6,374 nt of DNA from Betaproteobacteria bacterium (GCA_947468785.1 CANIMS010000098.1:1-6374); one strand, 5' to 3'. Counted from the stretch's first letter, positions 1-5,646 are shown. Numbers and translations are program-made. The notes: generated by a model from the letters alone, not told the origin.

Positions 1-949
1 CAAGTACGCCAGAAAGTAATACTCCCTCAGTTGAGCTTGCAAGACCGAGTGATTCAGCAAGCTCTTTTGATAGGTTCTGGGGCTCAACGCCAATCCAGCC
101 TCGCGTGACAGAGCCGTTGCCCACAATGGATTCCATTACCTGTTTTGCTAAATTCACGGGAATTGCAAAGCCAATACCCATTGAACCTCCATTATTCGAA
201 AAGATCGCAGTATTAATTCCGATTAGGTTGCCACGCGTATCGATGAGTGCACCACCAGAATTTCCTGGATTAATGGCTGCATCGGTTTGAATAAAATTTT
301 CAAAAGTATTGATGCCGACATGATCGCGACCTAGCGCAGAAACAATTCCAGAGGTAACGGTTTGCCCAACTCCAAATGGGTTACCAATTGCGAGCACTAC
401 ATCTCCAACATGAACCGATTCTATTTTTCCGAGCGTAATTGGCGTGGGTAAATTTTTAATGTCGATCTTTAATACTGCAATATCGGTTTCTGGGTCACTA
501 CCGATGACCTGCGCTTTTACTTTGCGTCCATCAGCAAGTGCCACATCAATTTCACTAGCATCACTAATGACATGATGATTTGTTAGGATGATGCCTTCGG
601 GGCTCACTATCACCCCAGAGCCTAGGCTGGAGCTGGGCTCCTCATCAGGTGCCTGGTCACCAAAAAAGAATTTAAATAATGGATCGGCAGAGTTGTTGCC
701 TTTGCGAGATTTCGGTTTTGTTGAAGCCTTGCTAGTAAAAATATTGACAACAGCAGGCATCGATTTTTTGACGGCTTCATGATATGAGCCAGGACTGAGG
801 CTACTGCCGTCGTAAAAGCCTTCCTTTAAAGTGATGCTTTCTACGAATGAGCCATTAAGCCATCCCGGTTTAAGGATCATCGTAATGAACCACGCTGCCA
901 AAAAAATGGTGACTACTTGCGCAAAGAGTAGCCAAAGACGGTTCAGCAT
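1..949 (-). CDS. Membrane-anchored HtrA/Deg-family serine protease (S1C), C-terminal part cut by window edge
   Basis: Periplasm-facing serine endopeptidase expected to degrade or sense misfolded envelope proteins. Reading leftward from the ATG at 949-947 gives 316 residues with no stop to the window edge. Residues 5-26 are a hydrophobic anchor with no obvious signal-peptidase site, as in DegS. A DegQ-like segment DPLFKFFFGD (89-98) and an acidic/serine linker precede the protease domain (about 108-275). The triad is visible: His126 in TNHHVI, Asp156 in DPETDIAVL and Ser231 in NPGNSGGAL. Its steps of 30 and 75 residues equal those known for E. coli DegS and DegP. RGWIGVEPQ (283-291) begins a PDZ domain that is cut off. 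The start lies 18 bp after the mscL stop without a clear Shine-Dalgarno sequence, so coupled translation is likely. DegS-like is the best description, but the number of PDZ domains cannot be seen. Homologues are sometimes mislabelled '2-alkenal reductase'. Confidence 0.93.
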   Translation of the reverse strand, partial: MLNRLWLLFAQVVTIFLAAWFITMILKPGWLNGSFVESITLKEGFYDGSSLSPGSYHEAVKKSMPAVVNIFTSKASTKPKSRKGNNSADPLFKFFFGDQAPDEEPSSSLGSGVIVSPEGIILTNHHVISDASEIDVALADGRKVKAQVIGSDPETDIAVLKIDIKNLPTPITLGKIESVHVGDVVLAIGNPFGVGQTVTSGIVSALGRDHVGINTFENFIQTDAAINPGNSGGALIDTRGNLIGINTAIFSNNGGSMGIGFAIPVNLAKQVMESIVGNGSVTRGWIGVEPQNLSKELAESLGLASSTEGVLLSGVL

Positions 950-967
950 TGAAGTATTGTGCCCAGT

Positions 968-1390
968 TTATTTTTTGAGGCTGTCGCGAATTTCACGTAA
1001 CAACACAATGTCTTCTGGTGTTGGCGGCTCTGGCGGTGCATCCATGATGCGAATCTTGTTCACCACTTTGATCATTTGAAAAATGACAAAGGCAAGGATG
1101 ATGAAATTAATAGAAATCGTAATGAAATTGCCATAAGCAAATATGGGAATGCCGGCTTTTTTGAGGGCATCGAACGTTCTCGGAACGCCTTCTGGGATAC
1201 GACCCAAAACAATAAATAGGTTGGTAAAGTCAATATGACCCCCTAAAAGGGTGGAAATGACGGGCATTACTATGTCATTTACTAAGGAATCAACGATTTT
1301 CCCAAAGGCCCCGCCAATAATGACGCCTACGGCTAAATCAATGACATTGCCCCGGACTGCAAAGTCCCGAAATTCCTTTAAAACACCCAT
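968..1390 (-). CDS. mscL: Large-conductance mechanosensitive channel MscL
   Basis: Inner-membrane pentameric channel that opens under membrane tension and releases solutes during hypo-osmotic shock. The 140-residue product matches the usual length (136 in E. coli). The N-terminal signature is very close to E. coli: [18 protein letters not shown] (5-22), followed by [19 protein letters not shown]. Pore-constriction residues Leu19, Gly22 and Val23 are kept. TM1 covers about 16-44, a periplasmic loop about 45-83, TM2 about 84-108, and a charged cytoplasmic helix [15 protein letters not shown] (126-140) ends the protein. The start is supported by a strong Shine-Dalgarno AAGGAAGG on the minus strand at 1403-1396, 5 nt before the ATG. 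It is transcribed divergently from petA and is probably the first gene of a short operon with the HtrA-type protease. Identification is secure. Confidence 0.98.
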   Translation of the reverse strand: MGVLKEFRDFAVRGNVIDLAVGVIIGGAFGKIVDSLVNDIVMPVISTLLGGHIDFTNLFIVLGRIPEGVPRTFDALKKAGIPIFAYGNFITISINFIILAFVIFQMIKVVNKIRIMDAPPEPPTPEDIVLLREIRDSLKK

Positions 1391-1430
1391 AATTGCCTTC
1401 CTTTTTGCTTGAATCCCAATTAAGCGGAGA

Positions 1431-1469
1431 TTAACCCCATAACTTTCTTACTTACCCCACTTTTTACTT
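1431..1469. repeat. Imperfect tandem repeat in the mscL-petA intergenic region
   Basis: Two adjacent copies of a pyrimidine-rich unit. Copy 1 (1431-1453) reads TTA-A-CCCCA-TAA-CTTT-C-TTACTT. Copy 2 (1452-1469) reads TTA-CCCCA-CTTT-TTACTT. Every base of copy 2 appears in order in copy 1, which only adds A, TAA and C. The two copies share the TT at 1452-1453. The repeat directly precedes the TAAAAT hexamer considered as a petA -10, so it could be an activator or repressor site, or simply a replication-slippage relic. Confidence 0.5.
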
Positions 1470-1514
1470 TAAAATCCTACCTTTAAGCAATTTCTATCCA
1501 AAAATACCCTTTCT

Positions 1515-1519
1515 AGGAA
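1515..1519 (+). promoter_or_regulatory. petA ribosome binding site
   Basis: AGGAA lies 8 nt before the ATG at 1528. It favours this start over the in-frame ATG at 1546 (Met7), which has no purine-rich tract in front of it. Confidence 0.7.
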
Positions 1520-1527
1520 TTTTGTAA

Positions 1528-2130
1528 ATGAGTGACAAGCCCTCTATGGACAAGGATCGCCGTAATTGGTTGATCGCCACTTCGGCGGTTGGTGGCGTTG
1601 GTGCAGCCGCAGCCCTATACCCTTTTGTAGACAGTTTTGAGCCTTCTGAGCGTGCTAAGGCCGCTGGCGCTGCTGTTGAAATTGATATTGATGGCATGAA
1701 GCCTGATGAGATGAGAACTGCAGAGTGGCGTGGAAAGCCAGTCTGGGTTGTGCGCCGCACACAAGAGCAGGTTGCAGAATTGGCCAAAATTGATGGCGAA
1801 TTAGCAGACCCTAATTCTTTGCGCGATCCAGCTCAATTCACTCCACCATACGCCCAAAATCAATGGCGTTCAATCAAGCCCGAGTATTTTGTAGTAGTAG
1901 GTATCTGTACTCATTTAGGATGTTCTCCAACACCTAAATTTGATTCAGGTGCACAACCTTCCTTGCCAACTTCTTGGCCAGGCGGCTATCTTTGCCCATG
2001 TCATGGTTCCACCTTTGATATGGCAGGCCGCGTATATAAAAATAAACCAGCCCCAGACAATCTTGAAGTTCCTCCTCATATGTATTTGAGCGACACCAAG
2101 ATTCTCATTGGCGAAGATAAGAAGGCCTAA
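1528..2130 (+). CDS. petA: Ubiquinol-cytochrome c reductase iron-sulfur (Rieske) subunit
   Basis: Rieske [2Fe-2S] protein of the cytochrome bc1 complex; it takes the first electron from ubiquinol at the Qo site and passes it to cytochrome c1. The product has 200 residues. The N-terminus has a twin-arginine pair (Arg11-Arg12 in KDRRNWLI) followed by an uncleaved hydrophobic anchor (about 13-33), in keeping with Tat export. Cluster ligands are clear: CTHLGC (Cys127, His129, plus disulfide Cys132) and CPCHGS (Cys156, His159, plus disulfide Cys158). The stretch between the two motifs (133-155) is about ten residues longer than in the mitochondrial protein, which I recall as usual for beta- and gammaproteobacteria. 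KPAPDNLEVPP (173-183) is the conserved proline loop near the cluster. It is the first gene of petABC, and its stop codon overlaps the petB Shine-Dalgarno sequence. Confidence 0.98.
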   Translation: MSDKPSMDKDRRNWLIATSAVGGVGAAAALYPFVDSFEPSERAKAAGAAVEIDIDGMKPDEMRTAEWRGKPVWVVRRTQEQVAELAKIDGELADPNSLRDPAQFTPPYAQNQWRSIKPEYFVVVGICTHLGCSPTPKFDSGAQPSLPTSWPGGYLCPCHGSTFDMAGRVYKNKPAPDNLEVPPHMYLSDTKILIGEDKKA

Positions 2131-2134
2131 GGAG
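2129..2134 (+). promoter_or_regulatory. petB ribosome binding site overlapping the petA stop codon
   Basis: AAGGAG begins inside the petA TAA stop (2128-2130) and sits 6 nt before the petB ATG. Ribosomes ending petA therefore cover the petB initiation site, an arrangement that suits coupled, matched synthesis of the two subunits. Confidence 0.8.
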
Positions 2135-2140
2135 AGATAG

Positions 2141-3541
2141 ATGGCATTTCAAGAAAAAGAAGTCCCAGCAGACGCTTCTGCGGCCCAAAAGTTAATGGCC
2201 TGGGTTGATTCCAGGCTGCCCGTCACAGATGCCTTTAAGAGGCATATGAGCGAATACTACGCACCTAAAAATTTGAATTTTTTCTATATTTTTGGCGCAC
2301 TAGCAATTGTTGTTTTAGCGATTCAGATTATTACTGGAATTTTTCTAGTAATGAATTACAAGCCAGATGCTGCAAAGGCTTTTGAATCAGTTGAATACAT
2401 CATGCGTGAGGTTCCATTCGGTTGGTTAATTCGCTATATGCATTCCACTGGCGCTTCGATGTTCTTTGTAGTGGTGTACATGCATATGTTCCGTGGTTTG
2501 ATCTATGGCTCTTATCGTAAGCCGCGTGAACTCATTTGGATTTTCGGCTGCGCCATTTTCTTGTGCTTGATGGGTGAAGCGTTCTTTGGATACTTGCTCC
2601 CATGGGGACAAATGTCTTATTGGGGTGCACAGGTCATCGTAAATCTGTTCTCCGCAATTCCATTCATTGGTCCAGACCTTTCTTTATGGCTGCGCGGTGA
2701 CTACGTTGTCGGTGACGCTACCCTCAATCGTTTCTTCGCATTCCACGTGATCGCTATTCCATTGGTATTGATTGGCTTGGTAGCGGCGCACATCTTGGCT
2801 TTGCATGAAGTGGGCTCTAATAATCCAGACGGCGTTGAAATTAAAAACACCTTGGATGCACAAGGCCACCCTGTCGACGGGATTCCGTTCCATCCTTATT
2901 ACAGCGTTCATGATGTGATGTACCTAGGTGGTTTCTTGATTATTTTTGCTGCAATAGTGTTCTTTGCACCGGAAATGGGTGGTTACTTCTTAGAGGCCAA
3001 CAACTTCATTCCAGCAAATCCATTTGTTACACCATCACACATTGCGCCAGTCTGGTATTTCACGCCGTTTTACTCTATGTTGCGCGCAACGACAACGAAC
3101 TTCCTATTTCCTTTGTGGATTTTCTTGGCTGTGATTTTGGGCATGTTTGCATGGAAATCGAAAGACATTAAGGTGAAGGGCGCTTGCTTAGCCATTGCAT
3201 TAATTTTGGCTGCTGGCTTTTATTTATTTGATGCAAAGTTCTGGGGTGTTGTGATCATGGGCGGTTCCGTGGTGATCCTGTTCTTCTTGCCTTGGTTGGA
3301 TCACTCCCCAGTCAAATCAATCCGCTATCGCCCACAGTTCCATAAATATATTTATGGAATATTCGTGGTGACTTTTGTGATCTTGGGTTACTTGGGTATT
3401 GAGCCACCATCACCTCTGTATGAAAAGATTTCTCAGATTTGCACGATTTATTATCTGGGCTTTTTCTTAGCAATGCCGTTCTGGAGCACGCTTGGTACCT
3501 TCAAGCCAGTTCCAACCCGCGTTACTTTTGAGGCTCATTAA
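2141..3541 (+). CDS. petB: Cytochrome b of the cytochrome bc1 complex
   Basis: Membrane core of ubiquinol-cytochrome c reductase, carrying hemes bL and bH and the Qo and Qi quinone sites. It has 466 residues and is a full-length unsplit cytochrome b with the eight expected helices, unlike the cyt b6 plus subunit IV split. Bis-His heme ligands in helix B are His101 (YMHSTGAS) and His115 (YMHMFRG); those in helix D are His202 (FAFHVIAIP) and His217 (AAHILALHEVGSNNP). The helix D pair is 15 residues apart, not 14 as in the mitochondrial protein. LPWGQMSYWGAQV (153-165) is the conserved Qo-side segment. The Qo motif is PVWY (303-306) instead of PEWY. The C-terminal third (about 320-450) adds further membrane segments. 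It lies 10 bp after petA and 41 bp before petC. Identification is secure. Confidence 0.99.
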   Translation: MAFQEKEVPADASAAQKLMAWVDSRLPVTDAFKRHMSEYYAPKNLNFFYIFGALAIVVLAIQIITGIFLVMNYKPDAAKAFESVEYIMREVPFGWLIRYMHSTGASMFFVVVYMHMFRGLIYGSYRKPRELIWIFGCAIFLCLMGEAFFGYLLPWGQMSYWGAQVIVNLFSAIPFIGPDLSLWLRGDYVVGDATLNRFFAFHVIAIPLVLIGLVAAHILALHEVGSNNPDGVEIKNTLDAQGHPVDGIPFHPYYSVHDVMYLGGFLIIFAAIVFFAPEMGGYFLEANNFIPANPFVTPSHIAPVWYFTPFYSMLRATTTNFLFPLWIFLAVILGMFAWKSKDIKVKGACLAIALILAAGFYLFDAKFWGVVIMGGSVVILFFLPWLDHSPVKSIRYRPQFHKYIYGIFVVTFVILGYLGIEPPSPLYEKISQICTIYYLGFFLAMPFWSTLGTFKPVPTRVTFEAH

Positions 3542-3582
3542 TTTACGCCTGAGATATTGGTAAAGAGAAATTAGGAACTAGT

Positions 3583-4356
3583 ATGAAACGAATTCTGCAA
3601 ACTATGATGGGCATCTGCCAAGCTACTGTATTGGTTGTTGCCTTAGGTGTTGGCGTTAATGCCAGTGCTAGTGAAGGTGGTTTTCCCTTAGACAAAGCGC
3701 CTGACCGCGTGAACAGCAATGCTTCTTTGCAAAACGGTGCAAAGATATTTGTGAACTACTGCTTGAACTGCCATTCAGCAACTAGCATGCGTTACAACCG
3801 CTTACGTGATATTGGCTTGACCGATCAGCAAATTAAAGACAACTTGATTTTGACTGACGCCAAAGTCGGCGATTTAATGACCATTGCTATGACCCCAAAA
3901 GAAGGTAAAGCTTGGTTTGGTAAGACACCTCCAGACCTATCAGTTGAGGCTCGTGCGCGTGGAACCGATTGGCTCTACACCTACTTCCGCACCTTCTACA
4001 AGGACGATACAACCCAAACAGGTTGGAATAACCTTGCATATCCAAACGTTGGCATGCCACACGTGCTCTGGCAGTTACAAGGCATACGGGCTGCTAAGTT
4101 TGAGGAACGTAAAGATCCACATGACGCCAGCAGAACTGAAAAAGTATTCGTAGGCTTTGAGCAGTTGACTCCAGGCACCATGAAACCACAAGAGTATGAC
4201 GACAACATTGCTGACTTGGTTTCTTTTATGTCATGGATGGCTGAGCCGGTTCAGCTTGAGCGTAAGCGTTTGGGTGTTGTAGTGCTGTTGTTCTTGGCGT
4301 TCTTTACGCTCTTGGCATGGCGCTTGAATAAAGCATATTGGAAAGATATTCATTAA
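3583..4356 (+). CDS. petC: Cytochrome c1 of the cytochrome bc1 complex
   Basis: Membrane-anchored periplasmic c-type cytochrome that accepts electrons from the Rieske protein and passes them to soluble or membrane cytochrome c. It has 257 residues. A Sec signal peptide covers about 1-29, with a likely cut after ASA (27-29). The single heme-binding motif is Cys60-Leu-Asn-Cys63-His64, followed by SATSMRYNRLRD. The likely axial Met is Met158 in VGMPHVLWQLQG. The C-terminal anchor is about 230-246, followed by a short basic cytoplasmic tail, the standard cytochrome c1 topology. The start is supported by AGGAA at 3573-3577, 5 nt before the ATG. It is the last gene of petABC. Heme attachment needs the cytochrome c maturation genes, none of which are in the window. 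Confidence 0.98.
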   Translation: MKRILQTMMGICQATVLVVALGVGVNASASEGGFPLDKAPDRVNSNASLQNGAKIFVNYCLNCHSATSMRYNRLRDIGLTDQQIKDNLILTDAKVGDLMTIAMTPKEGKAWFGKTPPDLSVEARARGTDWLYTYFRTFYKDDTTQTGWNNLAYPNVGMPHVLWQLQGIRAAKFEERKDPHDASRTEKVFVGFEQLTPGTMKPQEYDDNIADLVSFMSWMAEPVQLERKRLGVVVLLFLAFFTLLAWRLNKAYWKDIH

Positions 4357-4362
4357 GTTTTG

Positions 4363-4389
4363 CTTGGGTGTCTTGATTGGCGCCCTAAG
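4363..4389 (+). other. Hairpin in the petC-sspA gap, not a typical terminator
   Basis: Arms CTTGGGTGT (4363-4371) and GCGCCC-T-AAG (4380-4389) can pair over 9 bp, with two G-U pairs and one bulged T (4386), around an 8-nt loop. No T-run follows (TGAAGACTTTG), so it is not a classical Rho-independent terminator. It begins 7 bp after the petC stop and may act as a 3' end stabiliser, a processing point or a partial attenuator between petABC and sspAB. It was found by eye with no energy calculation. Confidence 0.35.
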
Positions 4390-4445
4390 TGAAGACTTTG
4401 AAAGCCGCTGTTTATTGTGCGTTTGTTGCATTGAAGTAGAAATTT

Positions 4446-4450
4446 AAGGA
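4446..4450 (+). promoter_or_regulatory. sspA ribosome binding site
   Basis: AAGGA is 9 nt before the first of two consecutive ATG codons (4460 and 4463). The second would be 12 nt away, so the first is preferred, although either gives an almost identical protein. Confidence 0.65.
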
Positions 4451-4459
4451 AATAAATTT

Positions 4460-5071
4460 ATGATGGTGTTGTACTCGGGTACTAATTGCCCATTCTCGCA
4501 ACGCTGCCGTTTGGTGCTTTTCGAAAAAGGCATGGATTTTGAGATCCGTGATGTTGACTTATTTAATAAGCCAGAAGACATCTCGGTCATGAACCCTTAT
4601 GGCCAAGTTCCTATTTTGGTTGAGCGTGATTTAATTTTGTATGAGTCAAACATCATTAATGAATATATTGATGAGCGTTTCCCACATCCACAGTTAATGC
4701 CACCTGATCCAGTTGCACGCGCACGCGCACGCCTCTTTCTCTTTAACTTTGAGAAAGAATTATTTGTGCATGTGGCAGCTCTAGAAAATGAAAAAGGCAA
4801 AGCCGCTGAAAAGACCCATGAAAAAGCGCGTCTTGCGATTCGTGATCGCTTAACTCAACTGGCACCTATTTTTGTTAAAAATAAGTACATGTTAGGTGAT
4901 GAGTTCTCTATGCTGGACGTAGCGATAGCACCATTGTTATGGCGCCTTGAGCACTACGGCATTGATTTGTCTCGTAATGCAGCTGCTCTCCTAAAGTATG
5001 CAGAGCGAATCTTTAGTAGGCCTGCTTATATCGAGGCATTAACTCCTTCAGAAAAGGTGATGCGCCGCTAA
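4460..5071 (+). CDS. sspA: Stringent starvation protein A (RNA polymerase-associated, GST fold)
   Basis: SspA binds RNA polymerase and alters transcription under starvation or acid stress in enterobacteria; it has a glutathione S-transferase fold but is not known as a GST enzyme. The product has 203 residues. The N-terminal thioredoxin-like domain (about 1-75) contains CPFSQRCRLVLFEKG (10-24), the cis-proline segment GQVPILV (48-54) and YESNIINEYIDERF (61-74). The Pro-His-Pro at 75-77 matches the surface pocket reported to matter for SspA function (P84-H85-P86 in E. coli numbering). The all-helical C-terminal domain covers about 85-200. The gene is 103 bp after petC and 29 bp before sspB; this petABC-sspAB order is, as I recall, common in beta- and gammaproteobacteria. 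No good promoter was seen in the gap, so transcription may come partly from petA. A generic GST is the only alternative and is unlikely next to sspB. Confidence 0.95.
   Translation: MMVLYSGTNCPFSQRCRLVLFEKGMDFEIRDVDLFNKPEDISVMNPYGQVPILVERDLILYESNIINEYIDERFPHPQLMPPDPVARARARLFLFNFEKELFVHVAALENEKGKAAEKTHEKARLAIRDRLTQLAPIFVKNKYMLGDEFSMLDVAIAPLLWRLEHYGIDLSRNAAALLKYAERIFSRPAYIEALTPSEKVMRR
4715..4732 (+). repeat. Three tandem copies of GCACGC within sspA
   Basis: A perfect 6-bp unit repeated three times, in frame, encoding Ala-Arg three times (residues 86-91) at the start of the helical domain. Six-base units keep the frame if copies are gained or lost. It is short and may be chance in an Ala/Arg-rich helix. 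Confidence 0.7.
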
Positions 5072-5100
5072 GCTGCACTTGCGGTTCATCATAAGTCAGC
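5072..5100 (+). promoter_or_regulatory. Hairpin filling the whole sspA-sspB gap
   Basis: GCTG-c-ACTT (5072-5080) can pair with AAGT-CAGC (5093-5100): 8 bp with one bulged C (5076) and a 12-nt loop. The stem starts at the first base after the sspA stop and ends at the last base before the sspB ATG. No Shine-Dalgarno sequence is visible in these 29 nt. The placement suggests that sspB initiation depends on ribosomes arriving from sspA. The pairing is seen in the sequence; the role is inferred. Confidence 0.45.
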
Positions 5101-5508
5101 ATGTCTGACATTCCAAGTAATAAACCCTACCTAATCCGTGCCCTACATCAGTGGTGCACGGATTTTGGTTTTACACCCTTCATCGCAGTATTTGTAGATG
5201 CTCGAGTTGAGGTGCCTATGGAGTTTGTGAAGAACAATGAGATTGTTTTAAACCTTTCCCTTGAAGCATGTCATCAGTTGCAACTAGAGAATGACTGGAT
5301 CAGCTTTCAGGCAAGATTTGGCGGGATTCCGAGAAAAATTATGGTGCCTGTAAGCCACGTTTTAGCGATCTACGCCAGGGAAAATGGGCAGGGCATGTCG
5401 TTTCCTTTCGATCCTAAGCAGGCTCGCGATTTGCACCTTGCAGATTCAAATGATCAGCCCCCAGAAAAGCCGCCAACTGGTAGGCCATCCTTGAAGATTG
5501 TGAAATAG
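5101..5508 (+). CDS. sspB: ClpXP protease specificity-enhancing factor SspB
   Basis: Adaptor that binds the ssrA tag on proteins from stalled ribosomes and hands them to ClpXP. The product has 135 residues. The N-terminal globular substrate-binding domain (about 6-112) has the family pattern KPYLIRALHQWCTDFGFTP (8-26), VFVDARVEVP (30-39) and the strand-turn segment SFQARFGGIPRKIMVPV (68-84). A flexible Pro/Asp-rich linker (about 113-126) leads to the ClpX-docking tail GRPSLKIVK (127-135), nearly the same as the E. coli ending. Both working ends of the adaptor are therefore present. An in-frame stop at 5092-5094 rules out an upstream start. No Shine-Dalgarno sequence precedes the ATG, so coupling to sspA 29 bp upstream is likely. 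The stop is TAG, and a tRNA gene begins 17 bp further on. Confidence 0.96.
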   Translation: MSDIPSNKPYLIRALHQWCTDFGFTPFIAVFVDARVEVPMEFVKNNEIVLNLSLEACHQLQLENDWISFQARFGGIPRKIMVPVSHVLAIYARENGQGMSFPFDPKQARDLHLADSNDQPPEKPPTGRPSLKIVK

Positions 5509-5519
5509 GCTAAAATATT
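5491..5519 (+). promoter_or_regulatory. Possible weak tRNA-Thr promoter inside the sspB end
   Basis: TTGAAG (5491-5496), within the last sspB codons, and AATATT (5514-5519) are 17 bp apart; TAAAAT (5511-5516) is another -10-like hexamer. Either would start transcription at or just before the mature tRNA 5' end. The matches are poor, so read-through from sspAB is at least as likely. Confidence 0.25.
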
Positions 5520-5525
5520 GTCATT

Positions 5526-5601
5526 GCCCCTTTAGCTCATCTGGTAGAGCAACTGATTTGTAATCAGTAGGTGGTCTGTTCGAGTCGGACAAGGGGCACC
5601 A
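5526..5601 (+). tRNA. tRNA-Thr, anticodon UGU
   Basis: A complete 76-nt tRNA with encoded CCA. The acceptor stem GCCCCTT / AAGGGGC (5526-5532 with 5591-5597) pairs fully, followed by discriminator A5598 and CCA 5599-5601. The D stem is GCTC/GAGC, the anticodon stem ACTGA/TCAGT with loop TTTGTAA, the variable region AGGTG, and the T stem GTCTG/CGGAC (one G-U) with loop TTCGAGT. The anticodon TGT is at 5559-5561 and reads ACA and probably other ACN threonine codons. It lies 17 bp after sspB and directly before a strong terminator, so it probably shares the sspAB transcript or its end. Confidence 0.98.
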
Positions 5602-5605
5602 AATC

Positions 5606-5646
5606 AAAAGGCTTCTAGGTTAATCAACTTAGAAGCCTTTTTCTTT
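5606..5646. terminator. Strong stem-loop terminator, probably bidirectional
   Basis: A 16-bp stem with one G-U pair: AAAAGGCTTCTAGGTT (5606-5621), loop AATC (5622-5625), AACTTAGAAGCCTTTT (5626-5641). On the plus strand the GCC is followed by TTTTTCTTT, a classical Rho-independent signal 4 bp after the tRNA CCA. On the minus strand the stem ends in CCTTTT, and the amidohydrolase gene stops 9 bp before it. It therefore ends both the rightward sspAB/tRNA transcript and the leftward amidohydrolase transcript. Confidence 0.93.

Larger units (their letters stand above)
1391..1527. promoter_or_regulatory. Divergent mscL / petA control region
   Basis: These 137 bp separate two divergent genes and must hold the mscL promoter and probably the petABC promoter. 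They are AT-rich. For petA the best -10-like hexamer is TAAAAT at 1470-1475, but no good -35 lies 16-18 bp upstream, so an activator may be needed. For mscL, on the minus strand, TTGGAT (1501-1496) and TAGGAT (1479-1474) are 16 bp apart, and TTGCTT (1490-1485) with TAAAAA (1466-1461) is an alternative. All are weak matches judged by eye. The position of the region is certain; the individual hexamers are guesses. Confidence 0.5.

Noticed and set aside
105..782. Short plus-strand reading frames (105-290 and 588-782)
   Set aside because: They lie antisense to the HtrA-type protease, whose catalytic motifs prove the minus-strand frame; the plus-strand peptides have no recognisable features.
831..1079. 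Plus-strand reading frame of 82 codons over the mscL-protease junction
   Set aside because: It is antisense to two well-identified genes.
1494..1787. Minus-strand reading frame of 97 codons over the petA start
   Set aside because: It is antisense to the conserved petA N-terminus and its peptide resembles no known family; it would also block the divergent promoter region.
3917..4153. Plus-strand reading frame of 78 codons inside petC
   Set aside because: It is an out-of-frame shadow of cytochrome c1, with no ribosome binding site or domain.
4363..4389. Calling the petC-sspA hairpin a Rho-independent terminator
   Set aside because: The stem is not followed by a T-run and contains two G-U pairs and a bulge.
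4231..4431. Minus-strand reading frame of 66 codons across the petC end and the petC-sspA gap
   Set aside because: It mostly overlaps petC coding sequence in antisense, has low-complexity Gln/Lys content and no start signal.
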